Source of the DNA: Ciona intestinalis
Lineage: Eukaryota > Chordata > Ascidiacea > Phlebobranchia > Cionidae
Assembly: GCF_000224145.3 (NCBI RefSeq)
Contig: NC_020169.2
Coordinates: forward strand, 1,711,479 to 1,775,478
DNA length: 64,000 bases
Direction of reading: 5' to 3'
This document shows positions 58,181 through 64,000 of this stretch, piece by piece (position 1 is the first letter of the stretch; each line of letters starts with the position of its first letter). Below the pieces are notes generated by a model. That model had not been told where the DNA came from. It did no database searches and was given only the letters and a program-made list of their open reading frames with translations. Made by a program: the position numbers and the translations under genes.

Positions 58181-58459
58181 TCAAATACGCCAAGGCTCTC
58201 TTCTGTTTTTCCTTAGCAAGAAACTGACTTTCTGCTCCATTTCATTATTGTAGATTTTTTTGCACTCTTCGTAAGCAAGTCTTCTTCTTCTCATCCACGG
58301 CTTCTCGTAATATCGGTTTCTCTTTGTTGTTTGCAGAATATTCTCCTTGCGTAGTTGCCGATTTAGTTGTTCGTATGCTTCTTCCCACGCAGAAATTTTG
58401 TTTTCCTGATCAACTTTAGCAATTACAGTGCGTGCTATCCACTTAACATGTCTAGCCAT
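58181..58459 (-). CDS. MRPS21: Mitochondrial small ribosomal subunit protein bS21m
   Basis: Ninety-two codons starting MARHVKWIARTVIAKVDQEN. The bS21 signature is present: AYEQLNRQLRKENIL, RNRYYEKPWMRRRRLAYEEC and KKIYNNEMEQKVSFLLRKNR, ending EPWRI. Human MRPS21 (87 residues) starts MAKHLKFIARTV and ends with the same block, which fixes the start; the frame stays open upstream but a TTTTTTGTAG acceptor lies about 30 bases before the ATG. The protein is a component of the mitoribosome small subunit. It stands 65 bp ahead of NFU1 and 235 bp after the coiled-coil gene, all on one strand. Confidence 0.96.
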   Translation of the reverse strand: MARHVKWIARTVIAKVDQENKISAWEEAYEQLNRQLRKENILQTTKRNRYYEKPWMRRRRLAYEECKKIYNNEMEQKVSFLLRKNRREPWRI

Positions 58460-58694
58460 GTGAATTAAGCAGAAGGATTCAAAACCTACAAAAAAGATAG
58501 AGATCATTACTAAATTTCAACAAAATTTTACATACAAAATTAACTGAGGAAAAATATTTCAGCGAAAAGTAAGAGAGTATGTTGTACAACTTCATTTATC
58601 ATCTACATCTACACAACAAATTTTAGCAAAATAATCAACAAAAGAAAAAATAAAAAACAACAATTTTTATAGCCTATATAATGTTGTTTTTAGA

Positions 58695-60041
58695 TTATTT
58701 CTGTGCAATTTTCATTTCTTTTAATATTTTCAACACAACATTCTCATTTTCCTCTCTATGGGTTGTAATATCATTCCTTGCTTTCTCTGCATCATCTGCG
58801 CCCCTCTGTTGCACTGCTTGTAGCTCCAGCAAGAATACAGTTTTCAATTTATCAAGTGAAACACGGAGTGACTGATCTTCTGAATCTATTTGACTGAAAT
58901 CTCGCAACGCATTTTCATGCTCTTTCACTGTGGACAAAAACAGCCTTAAAGCGTTGTCAGACTGGGAATTCTTTAATTTGACCCATGCTGTTAAAATTGA
59001 CTCCATAGGTTCACAAACAGTGCTTGTAAGTTTCTTCTCACAACGTGTATAAGCTTCCAGGATATTTTCAAATAAGGATTCAGCATAATCTGAGTAAATC
59101 GAGTTCATTTCCTTGGTAGTGATAACAGCAGTTTTAACTGCAGCCATTTCGAGCTTGTGCATATGCACTAAATAACTATGGGCTTTACACATTGCCGTGA
59201 CAGTAGATTTGACATCAGCACGGCGACGGATTGCTGGAGCCATACCGTTAAGTACAGCACTGGGTTCAAATACCCCAAACTTTTCAGGCCGCTGTATAAC
59301 TGACCATGGAGCAGATGGGTAAAGGAGGGAAACAGACAACAAGTCCTGACAAGAATTCTCAATTGAAAGTTTGCATTCCTCACTCCTTGTTTTCAATTTT
59401 TCAAAAGACTTAGAAAACATATGTGCGCTTGGTGATCTTTTACTTTCGGATGATTTAGTTTTAGAAGAGGGAAGCATTAACTCTAGCACAGTTTCAAATT
59501 CATGCAGTTGTTTATACAACTTTGCAAGATCATCCTCTAGTTTTGACACATGAACCAGATTAAGGTGTTTTGACTCAGCTTTACAAACATCAATACAGGT
59601 CAAGTCAGGTTGGTTGGAAAATTTGCATCCAGTTAGTTGAGGTATCTTCAGTTGATCAGAGGAACATAATACTTGCTGCTTGAACATGCTACCCTTCAAT
59701 CTTTGCATGTGATGAATATCAGAGATCAGTTGCTTTCGAGAAATTTTTACAGTAGGTCCTGTCTCTTCGTTTGCCAAAAGCTCCTGAAAGTTGCTGATGA
59801 GAGCAATCAGTGCATTTTCTGTTTCCACCAGTACATCTGTGCGCGATGACAAAGCATCACTTAACAGCATACACTGCCTTTCCAGTTGGATAATCTGTGA
59901 CTTCAGCATTAGACTTCTCCTGGCGTCATAACTTTCCACTTTACTCTCTTCAACCAGCTGTTTGTATGTTTGTTGTAGTGATGAGTTCTCCGATTTCAGC
60001 TTTGATACTTCTTCCTCTAGTTTCTTTATTCTTTTCTCCAT
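58695..60041 (-). CDS. Conserved-looking coiled-coil protein, unrecognised
   Basis: A single exon of 448 codons from the ATG at 60041 (MEKRIKKLEEEVSKLKSENS). The first 50 residues form a clear heptad coiled coil; a second helical block follows (LKSQIIQLERQCMLLSDALS, ALIALISNFQELLANEETG). Then come a Ser/Lys-rich segment (SSKTKSSESKRSPSAH) and a mostly helical C-terminal half with a proline-rich turn (LYPSAPWSVIQRPEKFGVF) and IRRRADVKSTVTAMCKAHS. The last 60 residues are charged and helical. I cannot name the family. The frame is open for 17 further codons upstream, inside the 3' end of ZNHIT1 in another frame, but the ATG at 60041, 2 bp after the ZNHIT1 stop, starts the natural coiled coil. 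Possible trans-splice acceptors (CTTAG near 60085, CTGTAG near 60099) fall inside the ZNHIT1 coding region. Confidence 0.8.
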   Translation of the reverse strand: MEKRIKKLEEEVSKLKSENSSLQQTYKQLVEESKVESYDARRSLMLKSQIIQLERQCMLLSDALSSRTDVLVETENALIALISNFQELLANEETGPTVKISRKQLISDIHHMQRLKGSMFKQQVLCSSDQLKIPQLTGCKFSNQPDLTCIDVCKAESKHLNLVHVSKLEDDLAKLYKQLHEFETVLELMLPSSKTKSSESKRSPSAHMFSKSFEKLKTRSEECKLSIENSCQDLLSVSLLYPSAPWSVIQRPEKFGVFEPSAVLNGMAPAIRRRADVKSTVTAMCKAHSYLVHMHKLEMAAVKTAVITTKEMNSIYSDYAESLFENILEAYTRCEKKLTSTVCEPMESILTAWVKLKNSQSDNALRLFLSTVKEHENALRDFSQIDSEDQSLRVSLDKLKTVFLLELQAVQQRGADDAEKARNDITTHREENENVVLKILKEMKIAQK

Positions 60042-60043
60042 GA

Positions 60044-60571
60044 TTATACAGTCCACTTCAAGCACCTTGTATCCTGGTGTGTGCCTAAGCACTTTACACT
60101 ACAGTATCTCGAACCACAGGAAATACAGGTATAACTAGAAAAAAAGCCACAAACAGCACAGAAACTACGAGGTGGAAACTTAGATGGTGGAACGCCTATA
60201 GTAAAATAGTTTGGCTTGTCACTTTTCTCTGTAGCTTGTCTTTCTTCTTCAATAACAGCAGCAAATGTTTTTCTGAACCTCTGTTTAAAATGATCTCCTC
60301 TTAACCTTTTCTTTTTCTTTGATGGCTGAGGTGTGCCCTCTCCTTCTATTTCGTCCTGATCCGATGGGATACCAAACTTTGGCCTCTTCTTTTTGATCTC
60401 TTGCAAGTTCTCTAATGGATCTTCCTGAAAGTTATCTTTTTCAAGTGCTTCTAGCTGACGATTCAATCTTCTCTTCCTTGTAGCAATGTCAAGCACCCTT
60501 CTTGAATTAACGTCCTGCAAACGAGATGATTCTCTACGAGGTGCAGATGTTGCTTCTAAGGCCGGAGCCAT
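60044..60571 (-). CDS. ZNHIT1: Zinc finger HIT domain protein 1 (SRCAP/SWR1 subunit)
   Basis: A single exon of 175 codons. The conserved N-terminal block reads SRRVLDIATRKRRLNRQLEA, LEKDNFQEDP; a Lys-rich region (PSKKKKRLRGDHFKQRFRK) follows; the HIT zinc finger ends the protein: FCAVCGFFSSYTCISCGSRY, CSVKCLGTHQDTRCLKWTV. All eight zinc ligands are present and the last residues equal those of human ZNHIT1. The protein belongs to the SRCAP (yeast SWR1, Vps71) complex that deposits histone variant H2A.Z. Its stop codon is 2 bp before the start of the coiled-coil gene, so the two are probably expressed from one polycistronic transcript. Confidence 0.97.
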   Translation of the reverse strand: MAPALEATSAPRRESSRLQDVNSRRVLDIATRKRRLNRQLEALEKDNFQEDPLENLQEIKKKRPKFGIPSDQDEIEGEGTPQPSKKKKRLRGDHFKQRFRKTFAAVIEEERQATEKSDKPNYFTIGVPPSKFPPRSFCAVCGFFSSYTCISCGSRYCSVKCLGTHQDTRCLKWTV

Positions 60572-61600
60572 CTATAAAATATAGAAATTTTAAAACTATT
60601 TCTATACTGTATAAAAAACTGATAAAAAGAGGGCTTATGGCTACAGGAAAAGGTGTGTAGGTAAGTAATAAATAAAAATTGCTTTATGATCTTGTGGCGA
60701 GAAAACGATGATCATTAAAACACAATTATTTGGTTTCATACACCTTGCAACTGCTTACAAGTTACCACATATATGTAACTTTGTGCAGGTTAATATTTTT
60801 GTATGGCTAATATTGACAATTTAAAAAACGCAACCCATTATAGTGATTAGTGACCACTGGTTTGAAGCAATTGTCCAGTCAAGGACACATTTGCCCACAT
60901 TAGTAACAGCAGCAAGCCTTGAACACGTAACCTCCGGGTAATAGCCGTGTTACGTGAAGAATAAGTAGGTTTAGGCAACACATTACAAAATGTATTATAT
61001 GGTTTATGCATAAAAACAATACATTCTAAAATTATTTGCGGTTCTTTGCTTGGGAGTAATAGGATCACGAAAAGTTTGTGCTGGCTGCTGAGGAAGTTAG
61101 TTACACACACCTAAAATTGCACGGGTGAATCATACATCTACTCAACGTTAACACGCGGTTTGATATGTTTCTGTTTACCTAAACTGTACGAAAATGCGCG
61201 ACAACAACGTGCGTTACTCATTGTGATGAAATAACTTGCTCTTTCATGCATGAAATTGTAAAACGTGAAGTATAGATATCTTAACAGATGCCAAACAAAG
61301 TATTTTTTTTAACTAAAAGTTAGCATATTTTTAGCATCATATAAATTCTGTAGCTTACATTGTTATAAACACGTTGTTTTCATTTTGGAAACGACTCTTA
61401 AGTTACCTCTGTTGCAGTTAAAATAAAATTTGGGTAATCATTTTTTTGTGACGTAACTGCGCAAGAGAAACTTATACGCCTATTTCATCATTCGCACGTT
61501 GGTGTTTCGCGTGGCAGCATCAGTTCAGTCGCCATCCGTCACAGTGGTTGAAAAGTCGGCGCGTGTAGGTTCGTGGCCCACCTCGGGTATTCGAAAGAAA
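60572..61600. other. Divergent promoter region ZNHIT1/BRF1 with a SINE
   Basis: About 1 kb between head-to-head genes. An old composite SINE fills 60680-60985; the rest, from 61000 to 61600, is AT-rich and shows no gene. Confidence 0.5.
60680..60985 (-). mobile_element. Composite SINE, nearly full length, old
   Basis: Read on the minus strand: eroded tRNA-like head (GGTTACGTGTTCAAGGCTTG), body GTGTCCTTGACTGGACAATT and CAAACCAGTGGTCACTAATC, then AATTGTCAATATTAGCCATA, GTGGTAACTTGTAAGCAG, AGGTGTATGAAACCAAATAA, GTGTTTTAATGATCATCG and an A/T-rich tail. The divergence from other copies suggests an old insertion upstream of ZNHIT1. Confidence 0.65.
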
Positions 61601-63155
61601 ATGACGAAAACTTGTCCAAATTGCAAATCAAGCGAGTTCGATGTCGATCCAGCAAGGGGAGATACAGTTTGTATGAACTGTGGTTCAGTATTGGAAGAAA
61701 ATAGAATTGTTTCTGAAATCTCAATTCAAGAGAATGCTGATGGATCTTCATCTGTTGTTGGTCAATTTGTTACTACTGAAGGTAAACAATCAAAATTACG
61801 TTACTTTTCTTAAAAATATATACAAACTTTTTATTAATTAAATTTTCCACAACGTTTTTCAAAACTTATTTTTTGCAAAGAAAGTATCTAGAAAACCAAT
61901 ATAACCTCTTAAAAACTTATTTTTTTGCATAGAAATCCCTATAAAGCTAAAATACCTCATTTTTGCTAATTAAAAAAATAATTTGCATTTACAGGCAGCT
62001 ACAATCCACATCTTTCTGGCTTCCAATATGGTATTGGAAAAGAATCTCGACAAATTACATTGGATAAAGGTAACTGCGTAACTTTAAGGGAATAATTTTT
62101 AAATAACTTATATTTAAAGTGCATCTTAGACTCAGAACCTCAGGCATAAAAGGAAATCTGTAATCGATCAGTGGTTTATTCATCAATTATTAAAGAAAAT
62201 TTAATAAGATTTTTGCATTTAAAGTTCTTGAAACTATATTCTTACATTGCAAGCCATGATCACATTTTAGTGTAACCAGTGCAATTGGTGTAATAATGTA
62301 TACCCAAAGCTGTATATAGTTAAAAGTAATCACTATAAATATGAATACCATTTAACACCGCAACAATTTATTAACCATGGCATTCTCGGCTACCAACTAA
62401 ACTAGTCACCGTCTAAATCGATCGACTAATAGTCGCTCGGTTTTAACTGACTAACTTCTGTAATACGTAATGCAAAGAAAGTTAGTCTGCCAGCTTAAAA
62501 AAATGCAGTAACCAATAGTAACTGCGACCAACTAACTTTAGTCGATAGCCGAGAATACCATCCGGGCTGGAATATAAAACGGGTAAACATTTCTTTAGGC
62601 AAAAACCAGATACGTGATATGGCCGCGCAACTTAATCTCAATCGACATTGTGTTGATACTGCATTCAACTTTTTCAAAATGGCAATCAGTAAACGCTTAT
62701 CAAGGGGAAGACGTATTACTCATATTGTTGCAGCATGTTTATACATGACATGCAGAACAGAAGGAACACCTCGTATCCTTTTAAAATAAAATGGTATTAA
62801 TACACCACTACTTTAATTAAAGGCTCATCTGAATATTTATTTATGTTAAATTTTCCTTAACCGTTCCTGCTCAGACTTGCTCCTGGATTTCAGCGACATA
62901 ACTCAGGTACGCCTTAATATATTGTGTGTATTTTTTATTACAAAGCACAGATTTACAAAATTTGACCATTTTAATACATTATACAAATAAATATTTAGAA
63001 CAAGACAATATAAAATTTTCCTAAATTTCTATAATTTAACACACTAACACTAATGTATTAATTTGTTGGAATGGGACTTTAGGTGAATGTCTTCATTTTG
63101 GGAAAAGTTTTTCTACTTCTAGCAAAGGAACTGCACATTAATCTTCCAGTCTTGG
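61601..63155 (+). CDS. BRF1: TFIIIB subunit BRF1, 5' exons (partial)
   Basis: Exons at 61601-61782, about 61996-62071, 62599-62772, 62875-62907 and 63083-63155 join in frame. The zinc ribbon ([39 protein letters not shown]) precedes SAVVGQFV-type sequence, [17 protein letters not shown] and the first cyclin fold ([40 protein letters not shown], then [14 protein letters not shown] and [19 protein letters not shown]). The KESRQxTL and CRTEGTPH segments distinguish BRF1 from TFIIB. BRF1 recruits RNA polymerase III to tRNA and 5S genes. The start is set by the family's N-terminus; the frame is open 34 codons upstream. The intron 62773-62874 is U12-type. The last visible exon has a GTAAG donor; the second cyclin repeat and the rest lie beyond the window, past the antisense BTB gene. 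Confidence 0.95.
62773..62874 (+). other. U12-type (minor spliceosome) intron in BRF1
   Basis: The donor reads GTATCCTTT and the branch site TTCCTTAAC (62853-62861), both exact U12 consensus, with the branch about 14 bases before the CAG acceptor. The flanking codons join to GTPHLLLDFSD, matching the human protein, so the splice sites are fixed by homology. Confidence 0.93.
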
Positions 63156-63374
63156 GTAAGCAATATAAACTGCAATTCAATGATAATAAGCACAAGCTAA
63201 AAATTAAAAATATTGTTTAAAATTATATAGGTAGGTAGTTTTACTAAGTGTGTACATTCTATATACATTTGATGTTGAAACTTGTTGATTTTGGCTCAAT
63301 ATTGCACCATGCAAGGTAGTTTAATTTCAGTGTTGGCCAGAAAACTTGTAAAACAGAGTTTATGATTAGGTCAC

Positions 63375-63968
63375 TTAGGTGTTTGCGTAATAAAATATTA
63401 GTTCTGGTATCTGACCGCCTTGTACACCAGTGCCATTTGTGCTGTCACTTGAGCATTGAAACTGGATGGTGATACCGTCACAAACCACCTCACTCAGGCC
63501 TTCTTGGCCAAAGTAACTAAGCTCATTGCCATCCAGTATAGCAGACGCAGTGTAAAATATGCCTGGTTCGCATTGAACCGAGTGTTTAAACCAAACGGAA
63601 AAGGTCTTGCTACAGCCATCAGAAAAGAATCCAGCAGTCTCTTCGGAGAGCACTTTACCATTCTGCGATAGCTTAATATGTGCCTTGTAGTTAGCTGCAC
63701 CAGTGCTCGACCCATACAGACCGTAACCTGCGATAAAAACCCGCTTGTCTGCCATAAATCTGATTGAATCGCATCGGCCCCTGTATCTCCACTGGTTACT
63801 TCTGTATGCAGTAGACTGGAACCTATGACAGCAGTGTGGTGTAAGGCCACGGCGGTGTTCAGTTGGAAATGTCAGTTCAGGCTTGGTTGTGGCAGAGTAC
63901 CAAACAAATATTTGAATAATTTCTTCTTTTGTCAGCAAGTCAGAAGTTGCGGGCCCGTCAGCAAACTC
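63375..63968 (-). CDS. BTBD3/BTBD6-type protein, 3' terminal exon with PHR domain
   Basis: The exon follows a TTTCTAATTTAG acceptor and encodes the C-terminal part: EFADGPATSDLLTKEEIIQI, FVWYSATTKPEL, the linker CCHRFQSTAYRSNQWRYRG, and the PHR beta-sandwich (FMADKRVFIAGYGLYGSSTG, FSVWFKHSVQCEPGIFYTAS, AILDGNELSYFGQEGLSEVV) ending QFQCSSDSTNGTGVQGGQIP, ELIFYYANT. The GTGVQGGQIPELIFY end is diagnostic of BTBD3/BTBD6 rather than BTBD1/2. These proteins are CUL3 adaptors; BTBD6 promotes degradation of PLZF in neurogenesis. The BTB and BACK domains are outside the window. The gene lies antisense to BRF1, 219 bp beyond its last visible exon. Confidence 0.95.
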   Translation of the reverse strand, partial: EFADGPATSDLLTKEEIIQIFVWYSATTKPELTFPTEHRRGLTPHCCHRFQSTAYRSNQWRYRGRCDSIRFMADKRVFIAGYGLYGSSTGAANYKAHIKLSQNGKVLSEETAGFFSDGCSKTFSVWFKHSVQCEPGIFYTASAILDGNELSYFGQEGLSEVVCDGITIQFQCSSDSTNGTGVQGGQIPELIFYYANT

Positions 63969-64000
63969 CTAAATTAGAAAGTTTTTAGAAAACATGAGTT

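Noticed and set aside
59168-59383. Minus-strand ORF inside the coiled-coil gene
   Set aside because: Alternate-frame shadow of the 448-codon ORF.
1-64000. LTR retroelements, Polinton-like elements, CRISPR arrays, autonomous LINE ORFs
   Set aside because: None seen on either strand; repeats are limited to MITEs, SINEs, microsatellites and one unnamed family.

Overview
The window is AT-rich, gene-dense animal DNA with short introns, compact intergenic spaces and many copies of a roughly 195-bp TA-flanked MITE and of a composite tRNA-derived SINE. With a pannexin, a RIPK-like kinase, a POU class II factor and a fatty acid synthase all showing chordate-type sequence, and with repeats that resemble the Cimi-1 and Cics-1 elements described from Ciona, it most likely comes from a tunicate of the genus Ciona. 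It is draft sequence: there are two 50-base N gaps, scattered Ns, and at least two likely single-base indels in exons. I see no retrovirus-like, Polinton-like or other capsid-bearing element.

Left third (1-17 kb), rich in repeats and lineage-specific genes: the 5' exons of a pannexin (minus), a small unrecognised gene (minus), a gene for a 71-residue secreted peptide with ten consecutive arginines (plus), a PLAC8-family protein (minus) whose stop codon lies in a MITE, and a 14-exon gene (plus) that joins a RIPK-like cytoplasmic kinase, one transmembrane helix and an ectodomain with two CCP/sushi modules. That last gene is the strongest candidate for an undescribed system: a type II (N-in) receptor kinase.

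Middle (17-42 kb): one complete fatty-acid-synthase-like megasynthase (plus, about 30 exons: KS, MAT, DH, pseudo-methyltransferase region, ER, KR, ACP, TE), in which the enoylreductase cofactor loop and catalytic lysine are lost while the other catalytic motifs remain. Then an unrecognised, probably broken ORF, a SNX5/6-type retromer-linked sorting nexin (minus), intronless POLR2E (minus) and a POU2/Oct gene (plus) with five perfect ATTTGCAT octamers in its introns.

Right third (42-64 kb), tightly packed housekeeping genes: a PAFAH1B-type SGNH hydrolase and SNRPG (minus), DCAF5 (plus), and a run of minus-strand genes, ZNHIT1, a coiled-coil protein, MRPS21, NFU1 and TTC27. ZNHIT1 and the coiled-coil gene are 2 bp apart and MRPS21 and NFU1 65 bp apart, as expected of Ciona operons resolved by spliced-leader trans-splicing. 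DCAF5 and TTC27 converge with only 27 bp between stop codons. The window ends with BRF1 (plus), which carries a textbook U12-type intron and has a BTBD3/6-type gene on the opposite strand directly after its last visible exon, apparently nested in a BRF1 intron as I recall for human BRF1/BTBD6.

Apart from the operon-like cluster, the genes have no obvious shared pathway. MITEs are concentrated in the left 20 kb, where four lie inside introns of the kinase gene.
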